Source: JBFHFS01 sp041583495 (lineage in GTDB: Bacteria > Bacteroidota > Bacteroidia > Bacteroidales > Marinilabiliaceae). From it: a DNA stretch of 28,108 nt. Location of the stretch: assembly GCA_041583495.1 (NCBI GenBank), contig JBFHFS010000063.1, positions 1 to 28,108 on the forward strand. Reading direction: 5' to 3'. The position numbers and the translations under genes were made by a program. The notes under the pieces were generated by a model. It did not search any database, was not told the origin of the DNA, and was given only the letters and a program-made list of their open reading frames with translations. This document shows positions 7,887 to 16,397 of the stretch, in pieces (within the stretch, counting starts at the first letter, position 1; each line of letters begins with the position of its first letter).

Positions 7887-10800
7887 TTAAAATGATAGTT
7901 TAATATTAGCACCAAGATATCGAACCGATGGATCTGCAAAATCTTCCTTACCACCATCCGGGTCAGAATATTTAAAGTCTTTTGACCACAGGAATACATT
8001 TTGCCCAATAAAACTGGCAGATGCATTTTTTACGAATCCGCCCCAGTTTTCTAAAATTCTGCGAGGCACTGTATAGGTTAAAGACACTTCGCGTAATTTA
8101 AGGAATGTCTTGGCATAAACGTCATTCGGGTTTGCTGTTCCACCCCATGCGCTTGTGTTGTGCATGTCGGTTGCCGCCTGCTTATAGGTCGTATAAACAT
8201 CGTTTGTGCCATATTGCCTGGTGTCGCTGGTGATGTTACCAAAAGTATCGTATGTTACCGCACCGGAGATTACCTTTACGCCATCCCCAAGATAATTTTG
8301 AGTACCTGGATTGGCGACATCCAAAGCCCTTTCTTCCGTTAACGATTCCGGATGACCACCAGACTGCCACATGTAACTTTCAGTTCGGGTACTCATCATA
8401 CCGCCAACCACACCGTCCATCGATACAAACAAACTGAAATCCTTATATCTTAAAGTAGAGTTCATACCCCAAAGCCAATCCGGATCGCTGTATCCGTATA
8501 CGGAATAATAGGAACTTTTTTGAATTCTTCCATTGCTGTAAATAACCTGTCCGGCATTTTCTCCATCAGGAACATACAGGTAGTCTTTCAGTGTAAAAGC
8601 ATCCACACGATTACCTTCTTTTATCCATGGATCATTATCGGTATAGCTCTCATCGAGTTTTGTATATACTCGTTTATAGGTCGACCAGTTTAATGCCAAA
8701 TCCCACTGTAAATCGTGCGTTTTAACTGGCGTTGCTCCAAGGGCTATTTCCCAGCCTTTTCGTGAAATCTCCTCATCGGTATTTACATAAATACTGGATC
8801 TTCCTGATGCTGACGAAATAGATGCATATTCCAGAAAGTCGTACATGAGCTTATCGTAGTAAGAAACATCGACCGTTAAACGCCTTTTAAACATGATACC
8901 CTGAAGTCCTATTTCATAAGTATTGGCACTTTCGGGACGAATATTGTCCAAAGAGTATAAACTGCTTGGAGCGCTGGCGCCGCTTAATTCGTTCCAGGTA
9001 TTGGTGGAAACTGTAAAAACGCTATTGATATCATAAATTCCGGCAGGTGTTTTTGATTGCGTCCAGGAATTTCTGATTTTCATCATATCCAGCCAGCTCT
9101 TGGTAGATTCAGGCAAGAGCTCAGAAACAACAAAACTTGCTGCAAAGGATGGATAAAAATAAGACATATCTGCTTTTGAAATACCTTCGCCGGCCAGGGT
9201 GGAACTCCAGTCGTTACGTCCGGTTGCTTCCAAATAAAGCAGCTCATCCCATGAAAGGGACAGGCGGCCAAAACCTGAGTTGACCTGCCGGGCACTGGTG
9301 CTTTCCGACACGGATGCTGAATTTACAGAGGCTTTGAGAGAAAAATATCCGGGAACGGAGATGCCGCCTACTGTTTGTGCATTAATGTTATCATCTCTCT
9401 GGAAGAAAATGGTGCCCCCAACAAGGTAATCAACATTGAGTTTGTCAATAATTTTTTTACTTCCTGTTAATAACAAGTCACTGTTTATACTAATCCCCTG
9501 GGTTCTACCGGTAATGTAAGCCCCTGTTTTGGTGCCATTCCAGGGATACAGGTTTCCAGGAACCGAGGTGTTCCCGGTAGAAACATAAGATCCCTTAGAG
9601 ACTTTTATCTCGCCACGATCGAGATAAAAATCAAGACCTGAACGAGCGGTTAATTTTAACCATTCCGTTACATCATAACTCATCGAAAGATTCGCATTAA
9701 ATATATCGCGCGACACTTCATTGGTTTTTTCGTAACGATCGAAATAAGGGTTATTCACACTTGACTGATAGGTATAGTTTTGCTGCTCATCCCTTTTCAA
9801 CCAATAATTGTCTTTGTAATCTAAAATATTAAAGTCGGCAGCAGACCAAATCAGCAATGAATACATAGGATCGTATGAAGTATAGCCATTTGATCCCATG
9901 TTTGGCGTTTCTCTTTTGGTGTACGATACATTCGATGTTAACTGGAACTTGTCCAAATTTATGTCACCCCCCATTGTGTAGGTGTATTTGTTTAACATCG
10001 AATTAGGATATTGTCCTTTATTTTGAGTCCAGTTCAATGAACTTCTAAGGGCTATTTGATCCCCCTTAAATGCAACATTAACATTGTTGTTGGTAATGTA
10101 TCCCTGCTCAAGAAAATTCTTGAAGTTATTTTTCCCGATTGGCAGATACTCATAATTAGCATACTCCATCAAATAAGGATCCCATTGTTCGCGAATGGTT
10201 CCATCCATAACGGTTCCCCATGAGGAGGTGGAATTTTTATCGTAAGTATTATTACTTCCCCTGCCATACAGGCCTTGTTTTTCGGGAATTGCAAGAAAAC
10301 CAGCAGAATACATTGTATTCGAAGTAACATCGATGGTGGTTCCGAATTGACTACTGCTTCCGTTTTTGGTTGTAACAATAATAGCACCACTGGCACCACG
10401 GAATCCGTAAAGAGCTGAAGCGGTTGCACCCTTCAGCACACTCATTGATTCAATGTCTTCCGAAGCAATATCACTAAGTGTTTTATTGGCATAGGCAATA
10501 CCGTCGATTACCAAAAGGGGCTCCTCTCCTCGGATATAAATGGTAGGTTCAACATTAAAATCGGAGGAGTTTTGGACCAGGAGGCCTGCCACCTTACCTG
10601 TAAGCGAGGTTCCCACATCCACCCCGGAGACTTTCTGCAAGGACTCACCGGAGATTTCCTGCACGGCATATCCAAGAGACTTTTGCTCCCTTTTAATGCC
10701 TAAGGCAGTCACCACCACTTCACTCAGGCCAAAGGTTTCTTCCTGCAGCACAATGGTCAGCTGGCTTTTGCCTGCCACACTAACTTCGAGGGTGGACATC

Positions 10801-11363
10801 CCCAAAAAAGAGATGGACAACACCGCCTCTTCAGGCACCTGAGTGAGAGTAAAAATACCCTCACTGTCACTAAGGGTACCCAGGATAGTCCCCTTAATGC
10901 TGATGGAAGCGCCCGGAATAGGGACTCCACTTTGGTCAACCACTTTTCCGGTTACCGTTTTGCCTTGTTGCGCTAAACCGGAGCTGGGGTCCAAATAATC
11001 GGGTACGATAACGATGCTGTTGTCTACCACTTTATAGGAGACCTTATCATTTTTCAATAAGGTCTTCAGTACATTGGCGACCTCCTCTTTTACCACCGTG
11101 ATGGATACCAGACGCTGATCGTCCAGCACATCTTTCTTATAAAAAAGAGCATAGCTGGTTTGCGCCTCAATCTCATCAAAGACTTGCGACAGGGTGCCTT
11201 GTTCAATATTTAGGGTCACTCTCCCGACTTGGGAAAAGGAGTTGGTTGCAGTCGCTGCAAATATCCCCAGAAAGAGAAATAAACAGGTAAATTTCATAGC
11301 CAACAGGATTTTTTCCTGCCAATAGATAGAGTTATCTATGGCCGATTGTTCATTTTTTTTCAT
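7887..11363 (-). CDS. SusC/RagA-family TonB-dependent transporter with N-terminal STN signalling domain
   Basis: Outer-membrane active importer of oligosaccharides, 1158 residues. Order of parts: signal region to about residue 45 (with an N-terminal extension before the hydrophobic core at 24-40), an STN (secretin/TonB short N-terminal) domain at about 48-121, a carboxypeptidase-D-like regulatory domain at about 136-210 (VTGKVVDQSGVPIPGASISI), the segment LSEVVVTALGIKREQKSLGY at 213-232 leading into the plug, then a long beta-barrel ending in an aromatic residue (IKLSF). The STN domain is the part that contacts FecR-type anti-sigma factors, which matches the adjacent fecR and divergent sigma genes. 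The alternative start Met23 is possible. With SusD it forms the transport unit of this locus; the GH16 enzyme suggests beta-glucan oligomers as cargo. Confidence 0.95.
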   Translation of the reverse strand: MKKNEQSAIDNSIYWQEKILLAMKFTCLFLFLGIFAATATNSFSQVGRVTLNIEQGTLSQVFDEIEAQTSYALFYKKDVLDDQRLVSITVVKEEVANVLKTLLKNDKVSYKVVDNSIVIVPDYLDPSSGLAQQGKTVTGKVVDQSGVPIPGASISIKGTILGTLSDSEGIFTLTQVPEEAVLSISFLGMSTLEVSVAGKSQLTIVLQEETFGLSEVVVTALGIKREQKSLGYAVQEISGESLQKVSGVDVGTSLTGKVAGLLVQNSSDFNVEPTIYIRGEEPLLVIDGIAYANKTLSDIASEDIESMSVLKGATASALYGFRGASGAIIVTTKNGSSSQFGTTIDVTSNTMYSAGFLAIPEKQGLYGRGSNNTYDKNSTSSWGTVMDGTIREQWDPYLMEYANYEYLPIGKNNFKNFLEQGYITNNNVNVAFKGDQIALRSSLNWTQNKGQYPNSMLNKYTYTMGGDINLDKFQLTSNVSYTKRETPNMGSNGYTSYDPMYSLLIWSAADFNILDYKDNYWLKRDEQQNYTYQSSVNNPYFDRYEKTNEVSRDIFNANLSMSYDVTEWLKLTARSGLDFYLDRGEIKVSKGSYVSTGNTSVPGNLYPWNGTKTGAYITGRTQGISINSDLLLTGSKKIIDKLNVDYLVGGTIFFQRDDNINAQTVGGISVPGYFSLKASVNSASVSESTSARQVNSGFGRLSLSWDELLYLEATGRNDWSSTLAGEGISKADMSYFYPSFAASFVVSELLPESTKSWLDMMKIRNSWTQSKTPAGIYDINSVFTVSTNTWNELSGASAPSSLYSLDNIRPESANTYEIGLQGIMFKRRLTVDVSYYDKLMYDFLEYASISSASGRSSIYVNTDEEISRKGWEIALGATPVKTHDLQWDLALNWSTYKRVYTKLDESYTDNDPWIKEGNRVDAFTLKDYLYVPDGENAGQVIYSNGRIQKSSYYSVYGYSDPDWLWGMNSTLRYKDFSLFVSMDGVVGGMMSTRTESYMWQSGGHPESLTEERALDVANPGTQNYLGDGVKVISGAVTYDTFGNITSDTRQYGTNDVYTTYKQAATDMHNTSAWGGTANPNDVYAKTFLKLREVSLTYTVPRRILENWGGFVKNASASFIGQNVFLWSKDFKYSDPDGGKEDFADPSVRYLGANIKLSF

Positions 11364-11395
11364 AAATTCGTGCAGTTTTGAAAGTTAGTAAATTG

Positions 11396-11417
11396 CCTCT
11401 GAACATAATTACAGAGG
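11396..11417 (-). promoter_or_regulatory. Leader region of susC with small hairpin and weak -7 match
   Basis: CCTCTG (11396-11401) and CAGAGG (11412-11417) form a 6-bp dyad in the gap between fecR and susC. Between it and susC the minus strand reads TAACTTTC, a 7-of-8 match to TAnnTTTG, but without a TTTG -33 box. It could be the sigma-controlled susC promoter region; the exact promoter of an ECF sigma factor cannot be predicted here. Confidence 0.3.
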
Positions 11418-11434
11418 AGTTTATTAAACAAAGG

Positions 11435-11460
11435 CAGAAGCCGGCCCCCACCGGTTTCTG
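11435..11460 (-). terminator. Probable terminator after fecR
   Basis: CAGAAGCCGG (11435-11444) and CCGGTTTCTG (11451-11460) pair over 10 bp with one G-T wobble and a 6-nt loop. On the minus strand a moderately T-rich stretch follows. It lies 8 bp beyond the fecR stop, which would separate fecR from susCD transcription. Confidence 0.55.
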
Positions 11461-11467
11461 TTTCTTT

Positions 11468-12454
11468 TTAGTAACTTGTTAACACCACCTTGTTATCTTT
11501 CACCTCATACCCAATGCCTGTTGAAACGCGTAACATCTCTAACGCTTTAAAGATTGAATTATCGAGACTAATGGTTCCCCGGTATCTGAAATTACGCAAG
11601 GTGTCTGTCTTATAAACAAATTGAACCTCATACATCTTTTCCAGCTGGCTGGTGATCGTGGTAAGCATTTCATTTTTAAACACGATCTTACCATTTCGCC
11701 ATGAGGTGTAGAGTTCGGTATCCACATCCTTAACCCTGATTGTTCCATCCTTCACCAGGGCCTGGCTTCCCATATTAAGAGCCACCGTCTTGCCTCCTTC
11801 GCTGATCTTCACTTTGCCTTCTTCCAGCGTAACCAAAACGGATCCATCCCGGTTATAGGCATCCACATTAAAACAGGTACCTAAGGCGGTCACTTCCACC
11901 CCACCTGTTTCCACCACAAAGGGCAACGCTTTATTTTTTGCCACTTCAAAAAAACCTTCACCCTCCAATTTAAGGGTTCTGTTGTCCAGACCATACCGCG
12001 AGGAATAAACAATAGAACTCTCCCCATTGAGCCACAGGCGTGACCCATCGGCCAGTATCACACACGAAGATTGTCCCCGGACAGAAGTTACGGTATAAAA
12101 GGCCTCTTTTTGAAACAGTCCTTTGTAACCCGAATACCAAACACCCGCCGATGCCAACAAAATAATGAAGACTGCGGCGGCCATTTTGGCAAAAAGGAAA
12201 AAACGATTTGATAAAGAGTGTTTCTCCTTTTGAACCCGCGCTTCAAGGACATTTATGGAGTGATGTATTTTATTCAAAAGATGTTCAAATGCCACAGGAT
12301 TATCCACCTCCGGGTTTTCGAGCTGCCGCCAGTGCTGCTTTAAAAACTGCCAGAGTTCACTGGAGGGGGCATTTGACCTTAATTCATCAACAACGGCCTT
12401 TTCCTCCTCGGAAGTGCAGTTCCCTGAAATATATTTTTGAAATAGTTCGTTCAT
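11468..12454 (-). CDS. FecR-family anti-sigma factor
   Basis: Inner-membrane anti-sigma factor that holds the ECF sigma factor and receives the signal from the SusC STN domain. The start is taken at MNELFQKYIS rather than 24 codons upstream, because this matches the usual beginning of Bacteroidota FecR proteins and the upstream residues look non-native; the protein is then 328 residues. Residues 1-80 form the cytoplasmic sigma-binding part, 88-107 a single membrane helix (AKMAAAVFIILLASAGVWY), about 120-225 the FecR periplasmic domain (LADGSRLWLNGESSIVY, LEGEGFFEVAK), and the last 70 residues the DUF4974-type C-terminal domain (YRGTISLDNSIFKALEML). It is transcribed divergently from the sigma gene, 794 bp away, and sits directly upstream of susC. 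Confidence 0.92.
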   Translation of the reverse strand: MNELFQKYISGNCTSEEEKAVVDELRSNAPSSELWQFLKQHWRQLENPEVDNPVAFEHLLNKIHHSINVLEARVQKEKHSLSNRFFLFAKMAAAVFIILLASAGVWYSGYKGLFQKEAFYTVTSVRGQSSCVILADGSRLWLNGESSIVYSSRYGLDNRTLKLEGEGFFEVAKNKALPFVVETGGVEVTALGTCFNVDAYNRDGSVLVTLEEGKVKISEGGKTVALNMGSQALVKDGTIRVKDVDTELYTSWRNGKIVFKNEMLTTITSQLEKMYEVQFVYKTDTLRNFRYRGTISLDNSIFKALEMLRVSTGIGYEVKDNKVVLTSY

Positions 12455-12575
12455 TACAATTAAAACTGTTAACGTATGATAAGCCCTTTTAAGAATAACG
12501 CACAACCCTGACAAAACCCCGAGCATTTTTTAAACTTTTTTTATTTTTTTTGTATTTATCTGACAATAAAGAACC

Positions 12576-12685
12576 TACCACATGTGCCCTAATTACCCTC
12601 CTGAATTTGACCCTTGATTCCACATAAAGTTGCGATACAACCAGGTTCTTTAGGAAAACCAAATACCACATCTACCCTCCTGAAT
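12576..12685. repeat. Imperfect direct repeat upstream of fecR
   Basis: TACCCTCCTGAAT occurs at 12594-12606 and again at 12673-12685, 79 bp apart. Each is preceded at a short distance by TACCACAT (near 12577 and 12665). The two-part motif therefore occurs twice in the divergent promoter region, about 120-230 bp before the fecR start, as would be expected of a paired regulator site. Confidence 0.6.
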
Positions 12686-12902
12686 ATAAATGTTTTAATT
12701 ACTGAATAAAAACTTCTGCCCACTGAAATATCCCTGCCATTTAACCCGGGAAGTACAAATGTTTTTTTTGAAATCACTTCTTTTTTCAAATCCATTTTTT
12801 CTTGATGTATTTCATTAAGTTGGATGCAATGACAGATGATTTTGTTATTGTTCGACCATATAACCAACGCAATGACAGCTTATTACCAGAAATCAAACAG
12901 TT

Positions 12903-12921
12903 CCTTAACATCTTGTTAAGG
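12903..12921. promoter_or_regulatory. 7-bp dyad in the fecR-sigma intergenic region
   Basis: CCTTAAC, a 5-nt spacer and GTTAAGG form a perfect dyad symmetry of 19 nt. It may be an operator or a small hairpin; no T-run follows on either strand, so it is unlikely to be a terminator. Confidence 0.4.
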
Positions 12922-13248
12922 TTAATAATTGAAAAGTGTTAATACTCACCTTGAACCAATTTCGTTCACCACCAATGATACCAGGCTTTGTATCAAATAT
13001 TTACGTTACTAAAAAAGCCCGATAATGTATTAATTCTACTATTCCAGGTTTACATACTTTGTTTATTACTGAAGAGGAGGTTATTCTCTCGAAAATTTTT
13101 TGTATTTTTAATCTATAGAGCATTCATTTTATAAATGGGTCCGGCACGGTGGTTGAAGAAATGCAATCGGAAAATAAAATATCGCCAGCCAAATGCCGTT
13201 TTTTTACATTATACTATTACTTTCGACCCCGGAAAATATAGCAAGTCT

Positions 13249-13821
13249 ATGCCACTAAAAAACGAAGAGGAACTTGTCAGGAATATAAAAGAGGGCAACA
13301 AAACCGCTTTGGATCTGGTCTATTATGGCTATCATAAGCGTATCTTCGCCTTTGCATTCAGCTATTTAAAGAGGGAGGAGGATGCTATGGATGTGGTTCA
13401 CGATGTATTTTTAAAGTTTTGGGAAAACCGACCTAATTTAAGTGCAGAAAGCAAAATTGAGCCCCTTATTTTCACCATCACCCGCAACACGGTCCTTTCC
13501 ATCTTTCGGAAGAACACCTCCAGGCAGAAGTACCTCTCCTACCTGGGTTCACAATCAACCGATGATTCGACTACCGAGAAGATGGTTGATTACGATTTGC
13601 TCAACGAAAAGGTCGAAAGCCTAATAGCCCAGCTACCTGCTCAACGTCGGGCGATATACACGCTCAGCAGACACAGCGGACTCTCCAACAAAGAGATTAG
13701 CGCTCGCCTGAACATCGCCGAAAAAACCGTGGAAGACAATATTACCAAGGCATTGGTTTATTTACGAAAGGGCGTTAAAGGTGCCATGGAGGCCAAACTC
13801 TTTCTATACCTATTCCTGTAA
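13249..13821 (+). CDS. ECF-type RNA polymerase sigma factor
   Basis: Extracytoplasmic-function sigma-70 factor, 190 residues, probably controlled by the divergent FecR and dedicated to the susCD locus. Region 2 lies at about 28-62 (HKRIFAFAFSYLKREEDAMD, VFLKFWENR) and region 4 at about 124-175 (LPAQRRAIYTLSRHSGLSNK, then a helix-turn-helix through AEKTVEDNITKAL). The start is placed at MPLKNEEEL. The frame is open for 38 codons upstream, from 13135, but those residues are unlike the family and would make the protein unusually long. No classical Shine-Dalgarno is visible. Sigma and fecR genes next to susCD are the standard arrangement for STN-containing SusC proteins, although here the pair is divergent rather than in tandem. 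Confidence 0.93.
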   Translation: MPLKNEEELVRNIKEGNKTALDLVYYGYHKRIFAFAFSYLKREEDAMDVVHDVFLKFWENRPNLSAESKIEPLIFTITRNTVLSIFRKNTSRQKYLSYLGSQSTDDSTTEKMVDYDLLNEKVESLIAQLPAQRRAIYTLSRHSGLSNKEISARLNIAEKTVEDNITKALVYLRKGVKGAMEAKLFLYLFL

Positions 13822-14120
13822 ATATTTAAATGCCCCCCTTCGGTTTTTTAGGTTACGGTAGCAGGTGAAGCAAACCATTCCGGAAATATTCATTTAAAAT
13901 CCGAGACCAAACCGGTGGTCTGATTTCCTTTATGGCAAACAGGATATTCAATTACATCAAACAGATTATCAGACCACTGAAAAGTCCAGTGGCTGTAGTT
14001 TATAACAACCTGGTTAATTGCCGCCATTGTATGTAAATACTATTTTCCGTTTAGAAGCTGGAAGCTGGAAGCCTGAAGTAAAATGATTTAGGATGAAATT
14101 TCTTTCAAAATGATGGACAA
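13822..14120. other. Intergenic region with competing inverted repeats before rsgA
   Basis: GTGGTCTGAT (13915-13924) is the reverse complement of ATCAGACCAC (13968-13977). The second arm overlaps CCACTG (13974-13979), which can instead pair with CAGTGG (13988-13993), so the two helices exclude each other. A short tandem GAAGCTG-type repeat lies at about 14052-14072. No gene was recognised here. Confidence 0.5.
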
Positions 14121-15197
14121 ATGATGGATATTAGCCTTGAAATTCTGGGCTTTAACTCAAGCCTGGAACAACACCGTAAAGATCAAAAACTGGATGCCTT
14201 TGAGGTAGGCCGGGTATCGGCCGAACATAAGGAGAGGTATATGGTGAAGACCGCCACAAGTGAGCTGGAAGCGGAACTGATTGGTAATTTAAGGTTTACC
14301 GCCGAAAGCAGATATGATTTCCCCGCTGTGGGCGATTGGGTGGCTTTTTCACGGTATGATGAAGACAAGGCCCTTATTCATGCCATCTATCCCCGCCACT
14401 CAATCCTTGAAAGAAAGGCTGCGGGCAGGTCAACACAATCACAGCTCATTGCCACCAATATCGATTTTGGATTAATCGTTCAATCGGTTAACCGGGACTT
14501 TAACGTAAACCGTCTGGAAAGGTATTTAACCATTTGTAATACCTCTAAAATAGAGCCTGTTATAGTACTCAGCAAAATTGATTTAATTGATGACCAGGAG
14601 TTAGAAGCACTGCTCCGGAAAATAAAAGAGCGGATCAAAAATTTACCCGTCATAGCCATCAGCAATCAAACCCATATTGGACTGGATGCCTTATCGGCTC
14701 TGATAGAAAAAGGCAAGACCTATTGTTTGCTTGGATCTTCCGGGGTTGGAAAATCCACCCTGTTAAATCAGCTTACGGGTCAGGAACTCATGAAAACCGC
14801 CGCAATCAGTCAGGGAATCGACAGGGGAAAGCATGTCACCAGCCATAGGGAATTAATCGTTTTGAAAAATGGGGGGATATTAATCGACAATCCGGGCATG
14901 CGTGAAGTTGGAATTGGAGAGAGCGCCAGTGGGTTGGAAATCACCTTCGAAACCATACTTGAATATGCCGGACATTGCAAATATAAGGATTGTAAACACA
15001 TAGATGAGCCGGGCTGTGCCATCCTCGAAGCAGTCGAAACCGGAGAGCTTGACAAAGATTCGTATCTTAATTTCCTGAAGCTGGAAAAAGAGAGAATGCA
15101 CTTTGAATCTGATGCCCTGGAGAGGAAGAGGAAGGACAAGGACCTTGGCAAAATAATCAAGCATTTCAAAAAACAAAGAAAAGACAATAAGTACTAA
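14121..15197 (+). CDS. rsgA: Small ribosomal subunit biogenesis GTPase RsgA
   Basis: Circularly permuted GTPase that acts in late maturation of the 30S ribosomal subunit. The order of motifs shows the permutation: OB-fold at about 30-100, G4 SKID at 151-154, then the P-loop GSSGVGKST at 205-213, then G3 DNPG at 256-259. The C-terminal zinc-binding set Cys286, Cys291, His293, Cys299 (HCKYKDCKHIDEPGC) completes the family signature. It is 358 residues, a little longer than Escherichia coli RsgA's usual C-terminus but within range. A second Met follows directly, so the start could be 14124. It is followed on the same strand by the gene at 15323. Confidence 0.95.
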   Translation: MMDISLEILGFNSSLEQHRKDQKLDAFEVGRVSAEHKERYMVKTATSELEAELIGNLRFTAESRYDFPAVGDWVAFSRYDEDKALIHAIYPRHSILERKAAGRSTQSQLIATNIDFGLIVQSVNRDFNVNRLERYLTICNTSKIEPVIVLSKIDLIDDQELEALLRKIKERIKNLPVIAISNQTHIGLDALSALIEKGKTYCLLGSSGVGKSTLLNQLTGQELMKTAAISQGIDRGKHVTSHRELIVLKNGGILIDNPGMREVGIGESASGLEITFETILEYAGHCKYKDCKHIDEPGCAILEAVETGELDKDSYLNFLKLEKERMHFESDALERKRKDKDLGKIIKHFKKQRKDNKY

Positions 15198-15322
15198 GCC
15201 CCTCCGGGAAAAAAACAAAGGAATATTGTTACATTCGCAATCAGGCCGGGGAAAAAAAGAGGCATCCTTAATGAGTCCCTTTTCATGAAATACCTGCCAC
15301 CGATGATAAAGCAATAAAAACT

Positions 15323-16318
15323 ATGTGGTTCGAAGATTTAGTTGGTTTTAAAGAGGAAAGCCCTGAACAGGTTAGAGGTAATTTGATCCTTGAAAACAAG
15401 CATCTGATTTCTACTGTTAACGGGAAAAGCTTTCAATACGGAAACCTGGAAATACCAACCCTCAAAGAGTTAAAAAAATCAACCCTTCCATTAGAGATTT
15501 ATCAGGATAAAATCGCCCTCGCCGAAGTTGTTGGAAAAGTAGAGGCTTTTCTGAAAGCAAAGGAAAACCAGGGCGCTGTTTTTCAGGTAGCCTCTCAGTT
15601 TAACCTGCTTGAAATGATTCATCCCGGGAGGATTCCCGAGCAGGGAGTAGGGATCTATGAAAGGGATAAAACCCAGGGACCCGCCTGCGCCATCGCCTGT
15701 GGTGCAGGAACCATTTACAGAAACTACTTCGTGAAAACAGGAAACCAAACGGGCCAAACAAGCCGGCTTCAAATAGACTGTTTAGACCAAGTTGGCAGAG
15801 CCTTGAAGAATGAAGATCACCATTTATGGCAGATGCAAAATGGTTATCTTTGTACAACCGGGGAAGGCCTTGAGAACATAAATGAACACCTGATTAATTT
15901 GAATCGGGATGAATTCCAGGAGCTGAAAGAAAAGCTGAAAATTGGCATCCAATGGGATACGGAAGTGACCATTTCAGAAAACAGACCACTGGTTTCCCAG
16001 GCCTTTTGTTCGGCCCTTCCAATTGCCTACTCCACAATTACCAAGCCTTACTGGAGGCCTTTTGCCCAGCTCATCCTGGATGGAACTTATGAAGCAACCT
16101 TTTTTGCCGCGCTAAAGAATTATGAGAAAACAGGCAACAGAAAGCTCTATTTAACATTAGTGGGCGGAGGTGCCTTTGGAAATGACCCGGAATGGATTTT
16201 TGAAGCCATCGGAAAATCGGTGAAAAAATTTAGAAATACGCCACTGGAGGTTAAAATTGTGAGCTACCCGTATCCCTCCCCGGGAGTGAAAGAATTTATT
16301 GATAAGATGAATTTATAA
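15323..16318 (+). CDS. Conserved protein of unknown function, macrodomain-like
   Basis: Cytoplasmic protein of 331 residues without signal peptide or membrane helix. Distinctive segments are FQVASQFNLLEMIHPGR at 87-103, TQGPACAIACGAGTIYRNYF at 117-136, FCSALPIAYS at 228-237 and LTLVGGGAFGNDPEWIFEAI at 277-296. The late glycine-rich loop after a hydrophobic strand, followed by an amphipathic helix, resembles the second ADP-ribose-binding loop of macrodomains; the early FQVASQFNLLEM could be the strand carrying the first binding segment. I recall similar proteins in bacteria and in protists or fungi without assigned function, but this is memory, not a search. A macro-type ADP-ribose-binding or hydrolase activity is a hypothesis. 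The flanking genes are rsgA (126 bp upstream) and a methyltransferase (79 bp downstream). Confidence 0.7.
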   Translation: MWFEDLVGFKEESPEQVRGNLILENKHLISTVNGKSFQYGNLEIPTLKELKKSTLPLEIYQDKIALAEVVGKVEAFLKAKENQGAVFQVASQFNLLEMIHPGRIPEQGVGIYERDKTQGPACAIACGAGTIYRNYFVKTGNQTGQTSRLQIDCLDQVGRALKNEDHHLWQMQNGYLCTTGEGLENINEHLINLNRDEFQELKEKLKIGIQWDTEVTISENRPLVSQAFCSALPIAYSTITKPYWRPFAQLILDGTYEATFFAALKNYEKTGNRKLYLTLVGGGAFGNDPEWIFEAIGKSVKKFRNTPLEVKIVSYPYPSPGVKEFIDKMNL

Positions 16319-16397
16319 ATTGAGGTCAAAAATGATCATCAATCAACTGACCTTGAAATTACAACTCGGGTATTGACTTTCATGAACCAACCATACA

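Larger units (their letters stand above)
12455..13248. other. 794-bp divergent intergenic region between fecR and the ECF sigma gene
   Basis: No domain-bearing gene was recognised. It contains a T-rich stretch near 12530-12560, an imperfect direct repeat (12576-12606 and 12663-12685), a dyad at 12903-12921, and another T/A-rich region before the sigma gene. It should hold both divergent promoters, but no exact TAnnTTTG element was found on either strand. A 45-codon plus-strand frame at 12805-12942 has no recognisable similarity. Confidence 0.5.

Noticed and set aside
12589..12867. 92-codon minus-strand frame upstream of fecR
   Set aside because: No domain; it spans the duplicated regulatory motifs and appears to be a chance frame.
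12805..12942. 45-codon plus-strand frame (MYFIKLDAMTDDFVIVRPYN) between fecR and sigma
   Set aside because: No family recognised, and an open frame of this length is expected by chance; it overlaps the likely regulatory region.
13135..13248. Upstream start of the sigma factor adding 38 residues
   Set aside because: The extra residues do not resemble ECF sigma N-termini; MPLKNEEEL fits the family length and beginning.
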